The position numbers and the translations under genes are program-made. The notes beneath the pieces are model-generated. The model was not told the origin of the DNA. It did not search any database and saw nothing but the letters and a program-made list of their open reading frames with translations. 64,000 nucleotides of DNA from Clostridiales bacterium (GTDB taxonomy: Bacteria > Bacillota > Clostridia > Christensenellales > Borkfalkiaceae). Positions 56,586-64,000 of this stretch are shown piece by piece. The DNA is taken from assembly GCA_015069485.1 (NCBI GenBank), contig SVIM01000002.1, positions 17,339 to 81,338 of the forward strand, given 5' to 3'. The stretch's first letter is position 1; each line of letters begins with the position of its first letter.

Positions 56586-56754
56586 TTGACATTATTTTAA
56601 AAAAAGGTTATTATTGTACGGTAAAGCAAAGGTTACCCCTTTCGCCGTACGATAGTGGTTGTTCGGCAAAATAATTATAAACGTTTTTATTCCGTTTAGG
56701 GTTATTATATCGGGTTGCTTTTGCGCAACCCGATTTTTTTTACGGGAATTTTTT
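56586..56754 (+). promoter_or_regulatory. Promoter and L20-type autoregulatory leader of infC-rpmI-rplT
   Basis: TTGACA (56586-56591) and TATTAT (56609-56614) are 17 apart. The leader carries GTACGG...CCGTAC pairing and then a strong terminator, ATCGGGTTGC / GCGCAACCCGAT plus eight T (56709-56740), placed before infC. This is the layout of the Bacillota L20 leader, where L20 binding promotes termination. The exact binding site is not resolved by eye. Confidence 0.82.
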
Positions 56755-56769
56755 GTGAGGTATATTATT

Positions 56770-57282
56770 ATTAAAGACTTATATTCTGTTAACGAAGCAA
56801 TTCGCGATAAAGAAGTTAGAGTTATTGGTAACGATGGAGCTATGCTTGGAATTATGAGTGCAGCTCAAGCACAACAGTTTGCTGACGAAGCTGAACTCGA
56901 CCTTGTTAAAATTTCCCCCAACGCAACGCCTCCCGTATGCAAAATTATGGATTATTCCAAATTTAAGTACGAACAGGCTAAAAAGGAAAAGGAAAATAGA
57001 AAAAACCAAACCGTTGTTGAAGTTAAAGAAATTAGACTTTCTATGACTATTGACGTTGGTGATATTGCCGTAAAAACCAAGCAATGCTTAAAGTTTTTAG
57101 AATCTGGCAATAAGGTTAAGGTTTCCATCCGTATGAAGGGCCGTGAAAACGCTCGTTCATATCAAGGCGTTAAGGTTATGCAAGATTTTTACGAAGGTCT
57201 TGAAGGAAAAGCAAATCTCGACAAAAAGCCCGCAACTGAAGGCAGAAATATTATTATGATGCTTTCACCTGTAAAAAATTAA
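56770..57282 (+). CDS. infC: Translation initiation factor IF-3
   Basis: IF-3 keeps ribosomal subunits apart and proofreads start codons. From ATT 56770 the protein is 170 residues: KDLYSVNEAIRDKEVRVIG, then SPNATPPVCKIMDYSKFKYE, and the C-terminal domain. No ATG fits. GAGGT lies 8 bases before this ATT, and AUU starts are typical of infC, where they allow autoregulation. GTG 56755 is the alternative but would overlap the ribosome site. It is first in the rpmI-rplT operon. Confidence 0.95.
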   Translation: MKDLYSVNEAIRDKEVRVIGNDGAMLGIMSAAQAQQFADEAELDLVKISPNATPPVCKIMDYSKFKYEQAKKEKENRKNQTVVEVKEIRLSMTIDVGDIAVKTKQCLKFLESGNKVKVSIRMKGRENARSYQGVKVMQDFYEGLEGKANLDKKPATEGRNIIMMLSPVKN

Positions 57283-57338
57283 TATAAAAAACACAGATAA
57301 AACTGTTTTTATAACAAAAATAATGGAGGATTTTATAT

Positions 57339-57539
57339 ATGCCTAAGCAGAAATCACACAGCGGTACTAAAAAACGCTTCTGGCTTACAGCTACCGGTAA
57401 GGTAAAAGCACCTCACGGCGGCAAAAACCACAAAGCAGAAACCAAGAACAGAAAGAGAAAGAGAAATTTGCGTCAGAACACTATCGTTTCTTCCGCACGC
57501 GAATCAGTCGTAAAATCGATGATTCCTTACAAAGCTTAA
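57339..57539 (+). CDS. rpmI: 50S ribosomal protein L35
   Basis: This 66-residue basic protein starts MPKQKSHSGTKKRFWLTATG and ends SMIPYKA, the L35 pattern. ATGGAGGA precedes ATG. It is 15 bases ahead of rplT. Confidence 0.98.
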   Translation: MPKQKSHSGTKKRFWLTATGKVKAPHGGKNHKAETKNRKRKRNLRQNTIVSSARESVVKSMIPYKA

Positions 57540-57554
57540 TAGGAGGACAAGCAA

Positions 57555-57905
57555 ATGCGTATTAAAAGAACAGTTAACGCTTTAAAGAAGCGTAGAAAGA
57601 TATTCCGCCTTTCTAAAGGCTACTTCGGTAACAAATCTAAATCCTACAGAATAGCTCGCGAAGCTGTTATGAAGTCTTTAAACTATGCTTACGTTGGTAG
57701 AAAGTTAAGAAAACGTGATTTACGTTCTCTTTGGATTACCCGTATCAATGCAGCTGCAAGACTTAACGGTCTTTCCTATTCTAAATTAATGCACGGCTTA
57801 AAGGCTGCAGGCATTAATCTTAACAGAAAGGTTTTAGCTGAACTTGCAGTTAGCGACGCTGCTGCGTTCACCGCTTTAGCAGAAAAGGCAAAGGCAGCTT
57901 TATAA
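57555..57905 (+). CDS. rplT: 50S ribosomal protein L20
   Basis: This 116-residue L20 has [33 protein letters not shown] and the C-terminal rRNA/leader-binding domain. It is the likely repressor acting on the leader upstream of infC. AGGAGG precedes ATG. Confidence 0.98.
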   Translation: MRIKRTVNALKKRRKIFRLSKGYFGNKSKSYRIAREAVMKSLNYAYVGRKLRKRDLRSLWITRINAAARLNGLSYSKLMHGLKAAGINLNRKVLAELAVSDAAAFTALAEKAKAAL

Positions 57906-57910
57906 TCAAT

Positions 57911-57941
57911 TTTAAGCCTTTTTTTAAAGGCTTAATTTTTT
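57911..57941 (+). terminator. Terminator after rplT
   Basis: TTTAAGCCTTT / AAAGGCTTAA stem followed by T-run. Confidence 0.82.
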
Positions 57942-57951
57942 ATGTTAAAAC

Positions 57952-58701
57952 ATGGTAATAACTTCTAAAGCTAATCCGTTGATTAAAAAAATTTCATCAC
58001 TATACGACAAAAAGTATAGAAGACTTTACGGCTTATATATCGTCGACGGAATAAAACCCGTTGCCGAATGTATTGCCGCTGGTTGCGAAGTGGAAACTAT
58101 TATTTGCTCCGAAAGCTTTTTAAAAAGGTTTGGAAATGTTTATATAGATGCATCGATTGTTTCCGACAGCGTATTTTCTTCTATATCTGATGAAAAAACT
58201 CCACAAGGGGTTATGGCGTTAGTTAAAATTCAACAAAATAAGATGGTTAAGCCAACTTTTAACTGTTTGTTGTTGGATGGTTTGCAAGATCCCGGCAATA
58301 TGGGAACGATTATTCGTACTGCAAACGCTGCCGGCTATAAGGAAATTTATTTAATCGACTGTGTTGACCCTTATTCACCTAAATCTGTAAGAGCAAGCAT
58401 GAGCGGTGTGTTTTTTACAAAGATTTACACAGGTAATAAGCAAGACGTTTTATCTGCTTTACAGGGCGTTCCTCTTATATCGGCAGATATGGACGGCGAG
58501 GATATTTTTCAATTCACGCCCCCTGAAAAATTTTGCTTATGTATAGGCAACGAGGGTAATGGAATAAGCGAAGAAGTAAAAAATCTATCAAGTTATACTG
58601 TTAAAATTCCTATGGAAAAAACTTGCGAAAGTTTAAATGCAGGCGTTTCTGCAGGAATTGCCATGTATGTTATTAAAAGCAAACAATTAAATTTAAAATA
58701 A
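57952..58701 (+). CDS. SpoU/TrmH-family RNA 2'-O-methyltransferase
   Basis: This 249-residue protein has an N-terminal substrate-binding domain (SKANPLIKKISSLYDKKYR) and the SPOUT knot: motif 1 DGLQDPGNMGTIIRTA, motif 2 LCIGNEGNGIS, motif 3 IPMEKTCESLNAGVSAGIAMY (part: ESLNAGVSAGI). Relatives methylate 23S rRNA (RlmB/TsnR-like). The exact target is unknown. It lies between rplT and yebC. Confidence 0.93.
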   Translation: MVITSKANPLIKKISSLYDKKYRRLYGLYIVDGIKPVAECIAAGCEVETIICSESFLKRFGNVYIDASIVSDSVFSSISDEKTPQGVMALVKIQQNKMVKPTFNCLLLDGLQDPGNMGTIIRTANAAGYKEIYLIDCVDPYSPKSVRASMSGVFFTKIYTGNKQDVLSALQGVPLISADMDGEDIFQFTPPEKFCLCIGNEGNGISEEVKNLSSYTVKIPMEKTCESLNAGVSAGIAMYVIKSKQLNLK

Positions 58702-58712
58702 GAGGTGTAAAA

Positions 58713-59444
58713 ATGTCAGGACATTCAAAATGGCATAATATACAAGCTAAAAAGGGTAAAACCGACGCTGCTAGAGCTGCTGTGTTTACAAAAATCGGCA
58801 GAGAACTTGCAGTAGCTGCAAAGGGAAACCCTAATCCCGATACAAACAGCAAGCTTGCCGACGTTATTGCAAAGGCAAAAGCTGCAAATATGCCCAACGC
58901 AAATATTCAGCGTTCTATCGATAAAGCAGCAGGCGTTTTGGGTGATAAGGATTTTAAAGAATTAACCTACGAAGGCTACGGTGTAGCAGGTTCTGCAGTA
59001 ATTGTTAAAACCCTTACGGATAACGTTAACAGAACTGCAGGCGACGTTCGTGCGGCAATGTCTAAATGTGGCGGACAAATGGGTAACGCAGGTTGCGTTT
59101 CTTATATGTTCGACAATAAGGGCGTTATCGTTATTGAAAGAACCGTTGCTTTAGACGAAGATACTATGATGGAATACTGCTTGGAAGCTGAAGCGGAAGA
59201 TTACACCGTTGAAGACGACGTTTACGAAGTATTTACTACTCCCGAAGGCTTCTCTGCTGCAAGAAAGTATTTTGAAGGTAAGGGCGTAAGCTTTTTAGAA
59301 GCCGAAATTAAAATGGTTCCTCAAAACTATATCACTCTTGATAGCGAAAAGTATGCTATGTTTGCTAAAATGATTGATAAGCTTGAAGAGCTTGACGACG
59401 TTCAAACCGTTTATCATAACGTTGAAATCCCCGACGAAGAATAA
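58713..59444 (+). CDS. yebC: YebC/PmpR-family regulator
   Basis: This 243-residue protein starts MSGHSKWHNIQAKKGKTDAA. It has the family's AAKGNPNPDTNSKLADVIAKA region (part: NPDTNSKLADVI) and YEGYGVAG, and ends in acidic residues. Members were described as transcription regulators, and recent work on the family (YeeI/YebC in B. subtilis and others) links it to translation of proline-rich stretches. It is 11 bases from the methyltransferase. Confidence 0.95.
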   Translation: MSGHSKWHNIQAKKGKTDAARAAVFTKIGRELAVAAKGNPNPDTNSKLADVIAKAKAANMPNANIQRSIDKAAGVLGDKDFKELTYEGYGVAGSAVIVKTLTDNVNRTAGDVRAAMSKCGGQMGNAGCVSYMFDNKGVIVIERTVALDEDTMMEYCLEAEAEDYTVEDDVYEVFTTPEGFSAARKYFEGKGVSFLEAEIKMVPQNYITLDSEKYAMFAKMIDKLEELDDVQTVYHNVEIPDEE

Positions 59445-59460
59445 TTGTTTATCAATAAAT

Positions 59461-59490
59461 AAAAAGCCAACCTTTTGGGTTGGCTTTTTT
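59461..59490 (+). terminator. Terminator after yebC
   Basis: AAAAAGCCAACC TTTT GGTTGGCTTTTTT: strong symmetrical stem. Confidence 0.9.
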
Positions 59491-59512
59491 AGTATTTTAA
59501 TAATATATGCAC

Positions 59513-60416
59513 TTGCAAAAAATTGAGTTTTGCGTGTAAAAGTATATATAATTTTATAAATGTTTGCCTAAAAACACGCTATTTGGGACAAGGTATTGCA
59601 ATTTTTTTCATCTTGTAGTATAATATTATCATAAGATAATATTTGCTAAAAAGATCCTTCGCTTCGCTCAAGGATGACGGGGCGGCGGCGCGCTTTAAAT
59701 AAGTGCAAAAGAAAGGTGGAAATGTAAGCGAAAAATCCAAGGGGGATTTTAGGAAATATATGAAAAATATGAAAGAAAATAAGAGTAGAAAATTTAAGAT
59801 TTTGGCGAGTGTTTTGGGCATAGTTGTGGGTGTAAGCGCAATTTTTGCGCCTGCGTGTGCGACAAAAAGCGTGGATGATACGTACATAAACGATAATGGC
59901 GAGCTCATTATTGTTTACACCGACGGAACGCAAAAAAACCTGGGCGTCGTTAAAGGCGAAGACGGCAAGGATGGCGCAAACGGCTTGGACGGAAAAGACG
60001 GTATTGACGGCATAGACGGCGTTGACGGAAAGGACGGAATTGACGGCGTAAACGGCACCGACGGCAAGGACGGAATCGACGGCATAAACGGCAAAGATTT
60101 TATTGTCTGTGCCCACGAATACGGCAGTTGGCAAACGGAAATAAAAGCGACTTGCTCGTCTATCGGCTACGATACACGCTCCTGCGCCCTTTGCGGAGAT
60201 TTAGACTACCGCTTTAACGAAGCCGGCTACCATAATTACGACCTACAAAACGCAGTTTCAGTAATGGGTGACTGCGTAGAACGGTGGGTAAACGCAAGCT
60301 GTAAAACTTGTGGCGACACTACTTTAAAAAAGGTCAATAACCATCACTTTTACGACGAAAACGGTGTTTGCACCGAGTGTGAATTTCAAGCTGACGTAAT
60401 AGTAGAAACTAATTTA
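59513..60416 (+). repeat. Direct duplication, copy 1
   Basis: This stretch recurs at 63088-64000 with a constant offset of 3575 bases, rising to 3584 after a 9-base insertion (AATATGAAA repeat) at the gene start. It covers a gene-free upstream part (with palindrome AGATCCTTCGC...AAGGATGAC at 59652-59678) and the 5' part of the lipoprotein gene. The end of the repeat lies beyond the window. The 59491-59759 gap holds only this repeat and a -10-like TATAAT near 59627. Confidence 0.92.
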
Positions 60417-60677
60417 GAAGCCGTTTGTCCTTTGGAGGGCGTTTTATCTTCAGTTGGGATTTCCTTTTACTATCCAAGTAAAGTTGATAGGGAAACGTAT
60501 CTTGACGAGTTTGGCAACGAATATACGTTATTCTATAGTTATATGCAAAGCAGTAACGCCTACCAAATAATTGGCGTTGACGGCGAGCCTGTTTCGGTAC
60601 GCTTACACGAATCACACAACGGTTTGCCTATTATTCAAATGTATGGTAAATATGCTATGGGGTATAACCCTTATTAA
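59760..60677 (+). CDS. Collagen-like, CxxC-rich lipoprotein (5' part of a frameshifted gene)
   Basis: This 305-residue open frame starts at ATG 59760 behind TTAGGAAAT. It has a signal peptide with lipobox APAC (Cys33), then about 16 Gly-X-X triplets (residues 66-113, rich in GKDGIDG). A region of CxxC pairs follows (CALC, CKTC, CTEC) with HEYGSWQ and ATCSSIGYDTR, as seen in gut surface proteins. It stops at 60677 just where LRR coding sequence continues in the next frame, so the original product was probably one lipoprotein-collagen-LRR protein of about 870 residues. Confidence 0.72.
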   Translation: MKNMKENKSRKFKILASVLGIVVGVSAIFAPACATKSVDDTYINDNGELIIVYTDGTQKNLGVVKGEDGKDGANGLDGKDGIDGIDGVDGKDGIDGVNGTDGKDGIDGINGKDFIVCAHEYGSWQTEIKATCSSIGYDTRSCALCGDLDYRFNEAGYHNYDLQNAVSVMGDCVERWVNASCKTCGDTTLKKVNNHHFYDENGVCTECEFQADVIVETNLEAVCPLEGVLSSVGISFYYPSKVDRETYLDEFGNEYTLFYSYMQSSNAYQIIGVDGEPVSVRLHESHNGLPIIQMYGKYAMGYNPY

Positions 60678-62379
60678 ATATGGAGCATTTAACCATATAA
60701 CTTCGTTAAAAAACATTAAATTACCAAGCACACTTAACTATATAAGTGAGTATTCTTTTAATGGTTGCACTTCATTAACGGAAATAATTATTCCTGAAGG
60801 CGTTACTGAAATTGGTAGCTCTGCTTTTGAAAATTGCACTTCGCTGACGAAAATAACCATTCCTGAGGGAGTGACTTCTATCGAAGATTATACTTTCCGA
60901 GGTTGCACTTCGTTAGTAGAAATAAATATTCCTAAAAGCGTAAGTTCTATTGCTTACAGTGCTTTTGAAAATTGCACCTCGTTAGCGGAAATAACCATAT
61001 CAGAAAATGTTACGTATATAGGGTCAGAAGCGTTTTTAAATACGGCATATGTTAATAATTATAGCGAAGACGTTGTTTATTTAGGTAATTATTGTATCGG
61101 CTACAAAAACGAGCCGACAACCGTTACAATTAAAGAAGGTACTAAGTATTTAAACAACTCTGCTTTTTATAATTGTAAGTCACTTACAAAAATAACTATT
61201 CCAGAAAGCGTAACTTCTATTGGTACTTCTGCTTTTTATGGTTGCACTTCCTTAACCGAAATAACCATACATGAAAGCGTTACGTCTATTGGAAGCTCTG
61301 CTTTTTATGGCTGCACTTCGTTAGTGGAAATAATTATTCCCGAAAGCGTTACGTCTATTGGAAGCTCTGCTTTTTATGGCTGCACTTCGTTAGTGGAAAT
61401 AATTATTCCCGAAAGCGTTACGTCTATTGGAAGCTCTACTTTTAACGGTTGCACTTCCTTAACCGAAATAACCATTCCTGAGGGAGTGACTTCTATCGAA
61501 GATTATACTTTCCTAGGTTGCACTTCCTTAACCGAAATAACCATACCCGAAGGCGTTACCTTTATTAGAACCTCTGCTTTTAGCGGTTGCTCATCACTTA
61601 TGAAAATAATTCTTCCTGAAGGTGTTACTGTGATTGGCGAGAATGCTTTTAGAGGTTGCACTTCCTTAACCGAAATAACCATTCCTGAGGGAGTGACTTC
61701 TATCGAAGATTATACTTTCCTAGATTGCACTTCCTTAACCGAAATAACCATACCAGAAAGTGTTACTTCTATAGGTAATTCTGCTTTTTATGGTTGCACT
61801 TCCTTAACCGAAATAACCATACCTGAAAGCGTTACGTCTATTGGAAGCTCTGCTTTTAGCGGTTGTACCTCGCTAACAAAAATAACTATTCCAGAAAGTG
61901 TTACCTCTATTGGAAGCTCTGCTTTTAGCGGTTGTACCTCGCTAACAAAAATAACCATACCTGAAAGCGTTACCTCTATTGGAAGCTTTGCTTTTAGCGG
62001 TTGCACTTCCTTAACCGAAATAACCATACCTGAAAGCGTTACCTCTATTGGAAGCTTTGCTTTTAGCGGTTGCTCATCACTTATGAAAATAATTATTCCA
62101 GAAAGCGTTACCTTTATTGGAAGCAATGCTTTTTATGGTTGCACTTCCTTAACCGAAATAACCATACCTGAAAGCGTTACCTCTATTGGAAGCTCTGCTT
62201 TTAACGGTTGCACTTCCTTAACCGAAATAACCATTCCTGAGGGAGTGACTTCTATCGAAGATTATACTTTCCTAGGTTGCACTTCGCTAGAGCAAATAAA
62301 GGTGCATATAGGAAATACGAAAATTTATGAACAATTGACAGAAGAATACCCCGATATTGAAATAGTTTATTATGATTAA
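60571..62379 (+). CDS. BspA-type LRR protein (3' part of the frameshifted gene)
   Basis: This open frame carries about 22 tandem 23-residue BspA/LRR_5 units (pattern ITIPESVTSIGSSAF-GCTSL), with one non-repeat insertion (VYLGNYCIGYKNEPTT). It ends EYPDIEIVYYD. Only the part after about 60672 looks native. The first 34 residues lie on the coding sequence of the 5' gene in another frame, and there is no signal peptide of its own. A one-base change near 60670-60678 would join it to the lipoprotein. Such LRRs often mediate adhesion. Confidence 0.75.
   Translation: MALTASLFRYAYTNHTTVCLLFKCMVNMLWGITLIKYGAFNHITSLKNIKLPSTLNYISEYSFNGCTSLTEIIIPEGVTEIGSSAFENCTSLTKITIPEGVTSIEDYTFRGCTSLVEINIPKSVSSIAYSAFENCTSLAEITISENVTYIGSEAFLNTAYVNNYSEDVVYLGNYCIGYKNEPTTVTIKEGTKYLNNSAFYNCKSLTKITIPESVTSIGTSAFYGCTSLTEITIHESVTSIGSSAFYGCTSLVEIIIPESVTSIGSSAFYGCTSLVEIIIPESVTSIGSSTFNGCTSLTEITIPEGVTSIEDYTFLGCTSLTEITIPEGVTFIRTSAFSGCSSLMKIILPEGVTVIGENAFRGCTSLTEITIPEGVTSIEDYTFLDCTSLTEITIPESVTSIGNSAFYGCTSLTEITIPESVTSIGSSAFSGCTSLTKITIPESVTSIGSSAFSGCTSLTKITIPESVTSIGSFAFSGCTSLTEITIPESVTSIGSFAFSGCSSLMKIIIPESVTFIGSNAFYGCTSLTEITIPESVTSIGSSAFNGCTSLTEITIPEGVTSIEDYTFLGCTSLEQIKVHIGNTKIYEQLTEEYPDIEIVYYD
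60760..62290 (+). repeat. Tandem 69-base LRR-coding repeats
   Basis: About 22 units of 69 bases, each encoding one 23-residue LRR. Several adjacent units are nearly identical at DNA level (for example 61800-62090), which favours unit gain and loss by recombination. Confidence 0.88.
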
Positions 62380-62386
62380 ACTAATA

Positions 62387-62425
62387 GAACAAGGGTACGG
62401 CTTTTGCCGTACCCTTGTTCTTTTT
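62387..62425 (+). terminator. Terminator after the LRR gene
   Basis: GAACAAGGGTACGG / CCGTACCCTTGTTC 14-bp stem and five T; it abuts the stop of the convergent esterase remnant. Confidence 0.92.
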
Positions 62426-63087
62426 AATTACTGATAGATGGATTTAACTTTTCGTTTATTTTATCATAATAACAAAGAATCACCTCTTTTAGTTCAGGGT
62501 TTTCAAGTTCAGTAAAAGGGTGAACTTTATTTTTTAAACTAAAGTCGTTATGACCAATTTCATAAAAATAGTATAAAACGCAATTATCATTGTTTGATGA
62601 ACTAAAACAACCACTATTATTACCAAGATCCTCCAAAGTTTTTTGGGAATCAGTTTGCGAATTATATAAATCAAGCGCAGGCTTAATAGGCACGAGTCCG
62701 TCGCCATCTTCACCCGTTGCAGAAATTATCCCCTTTCCATATGCAAGAATTGTGTAAGGTAACGTAGATTTGTCTTGTAGCCCTTGAGCAACGCAATAAG
62801 GCGAAGCGTCTACCAAAGCTGATAAGCCGACGCCGTTTGCTGTGTTGGGATTTATACCTGCCATAGCGCAAATGAAATTATCCGTAAATAAAGCGTTATT
62901 AGAAGTTGCAAATTGAATAGGGCCGGCTTCGTAGATTACGAGCTGAACAGGCGATAACGTAAAATATTGTTCCGTATCGCTGTCAGGATCGATAACAGTT
63001 GTTCCTTCAGCAGACATATACGCATACAAAAGTGCTAAATGCCCACCTGCACTATGTCCCATTAATGCTATTTTGTTAGTTTTTACG
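62424..63087 (-). pseudogene. Truncated alpha/beta hydrolase (esterase/lipase)
   Basis: On the minus strand this reads NVKTNKIALMGHSAGGHLAL from 63087 down, with nucleophile elbow GHSAGG, and continues to a stop at 62424. An Asp region (GEDGDGLVPIKPALDLY) and His (YEIGHNDFSL) could complete the triad. The usual N-terminal half with the HGG oxyanion motif is missing. The coding sequence is cut at 63088, exactly where the duplicated lipoprotein region begins. An ATG at 63062 opens a 212-residue frame, but it starts at the nucleophile and is unlikely to work. Confidence 0.8.
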
Positions 63088-64000
63088 TTGCAAAAAATTG
63101 AGTTTTGCGTGTAAAAGTATATATAATTTTATAAATGTTTGCCTAAAAACACGCTATTTGGGACAGGGTATTGCAATTTTTTTCAACTTGTAGTATAATA
63201 TTATCATAAGATAATATTCGCTAAAAAGATCCTTCGCTTCGCTCAAGGATGACGGGGCGACGGCGCGCTGTAAATAAGCGCAAAAGCAAGGTAGAAATGT
63301 AAGCAAAAAATCCAAGGGGGATTTTAGGAAATATATGAAAAATATGAAAAATATGAAAGAAAAAAAGAGTAAAAAATTTAAGATTTTGGCGAGTGTTTTG
63401 GGCATAGTTGTGGGTGTAAGCGCAATTTTTGCGCCTGCGTGTGCGACAAAAAGCGTGGATGATACTTACATAAACGATAATGGCGAGCTCATTGTTGTTT
63501 ACACCGACGGAACGCAAAAAAACCTTGGCGTCGTTAAAGGCGAAGACGGCAAGGATGGCGCAAACGGCTTGGACGGAAAAGACGGAATCGACGGCGTAGA
63601 TGGCGTTGACGGTAAGGACGGAATTGACGGCGTAAACGGCTTGGACGGTAAGGACGGAATTGATGGCATAAACGGTAAAGATTTAACCGCTTGCACTCAC
63701 GAATACGGCAGTTGGCAGACGGAAATAGAAGCGACTTGCACGTCCATTGGCTACGATACGCGCACCTGCGCCCTTTGCGGAGATATAGACTACCGCTTCA
63801 ACGAAGCCGGCGCGCATAATTACGATATGCAAAAAGCCGTTTCGGTAATGGGCGATTGCAAGGAGAGTTGGGCGAATGTAAGCTGTAAAAATTGTGGTGA
63901 TACTACTTTAAAAAAGGTTAGCAATTTCCACTTTTACGACGAAAACGGCGTTTGCACCGAGTGTGAATTTCAAGCTGACGTAATAGTAGAAACTAATTTA
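63088..64000 (+). repeat. Direct duplication, copy 2
   Basis: Second copy of 59513-60416, starting at TTGCAAAAAATTGAGTTTTG and running to the window edge. It contains the palindrome AGATCCTTCGC...AAGGATGAC at 63227-63253. By eye most bases match, with scattered substitutions and one 9-base gain. Confidence 0.92.
63335..64000 (+). CDS. Collagen-like, CxxC-rich lipoprotein, second copy (3' end beyond window)
   Basis: From ATG 63335 the frame stays open for 222 residues to the window end. It matches the lipoprotein at 59760: same signal peptide and lipobox (FAPAC), 16 Gly-X-X triplets (GKDGIDGVDG-type), HEYGSWQ and CxxC pairs. One change in the collagen part is NGLDG for NGTDG. The CxxC region differs more (for example KDLTACTHEYG). 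LRRs may follow outside the window. Confidence 0.8.
   Translation, partial: MKNMKNMKEKKSKKFKILASVLGIVVGVSAIFAPACATKSVDDTYINDNGELIVVYTDGTQKNLGVVKGEDGKDGANGLDGKDGIDGVDGVDGKDGIDGVNGLDGKDGIDGINGKDLTACTHEYGSWQTEIEATCTSIGYDTRTCALCGDIDYRFNEAGAHNYDMQKAVSVMGDCKESWANVSCKNCGDTTLKKVSNFHFYDENGVCTECEFQADVIVETNL

Noticed and set aside
59579..60134. Minus-strand ORFs opposite the collagen-like gene (and again at 63154-63696)
   Set aside because: Low-complexity reverse reading of Gly-X-X codons and of the repeat; no ribosome sites.
61788..62126. Minus-strand ORF across the LRR repeats
   Set aside because: It mirrors the repeat period of the plus-strand gene; shadow frame without ribosome site.
60760..62290. 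Regular repeats suggesting a CRISPR array
   Set aside because: The 69-base units are coding in one frame as 23-residue LRRs; no constant repeat with unique spacers and no cas genes.

Overview
The window is a 64 kb piece of a low-GC, Gram-positive-type (Bacillota) chromosome, most likely from an uncultured fermentative, gut-type member of the Clostridia. The basis is the gene content and order (pth-mfd-foldase lipoprotein, infC-rpmI-rplT, DUF177-rpmF, pta-ackA, uvrBA), strong Shine-Dalgarno sites, TTGACA-17-TATAAT promoters, a T-box leader, an L20-type leader, a large SRP RNA of the Bacillus/Clostridium kind, and BspA-type leucine-rich-repeat secreted proteins. This is inference; no 16S rRNA gene is present.

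Layout. 1-9 kb: 3' end of prs, pth, mfd, a foldase-like lipoprotein, uppP, SRP RNA (minus strand) and an Mrp-type Fe-S ATPase. 9-11 kb (minus): a radical SAM/HhH protein with its DUF4130 partner. 11-18.3 kb: a two-component system, then uvrB-uvrA. 18.4-23.1 kb: a ferritin-like protein with an ATT start, two flavoproteins and pyk (minus). 23.2-24.3 kb: rnpB, a 50-residue protein and a repeat-rich gap. 24.3-28.2 kb and 32.7-35.9 kb: two copies of a secreted cassette, described below. Between them: tmcAL, pta-ackA and DUF177-rpmF. 36-51.7 kb: copper ATPase, ArsR regulator, uvrC, HAD phosphatase, U32 protein, mutS2, deacetylase-like protein, M16 peptidase, two base-damage repair proteins, tex and acpP. 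51.8-59.4 kb: leuS (minus), T-box-thrS, L20 leader-infC-rpmI-rplT, a SpoU methyltransferase and yebC. 59.5-64 kb: an accessory surface-protein locus with duplicated collagen-like lipoprotein genes, a long LRR array and a truncated esterase.

Most of the window is housekeeping. DNA repair is heavily represented: mfd, uvrA, uvrB, uvrC, mutS2, an AlkD-like protein, a MUG-type glycosylase and the radical SAM pair. LexA-like AAAC/GAAC-N4-GTTT sites precede both the radical SAM operon and uvrBA.

The best candidate for something undescribed is the pair of two-gene secreted cassettes. Each has a near-identical promoter box, a small lipoprotein with a paralogous N-terminus, and directly downstream a large exported enzyme (a lipase-like alpha/beta hydrolase in one, a subtilisin-like protease in the other). 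Both enzymes carry BspA-type LRRs and end in the same 147-residue C-terminal domain, about 87% identical by eye. The third locus at 59.5-64 kb also joins a lipoprotein, LRRs and an alpha/beta hydrolase, but is scarred by a frameshift and a duplication.
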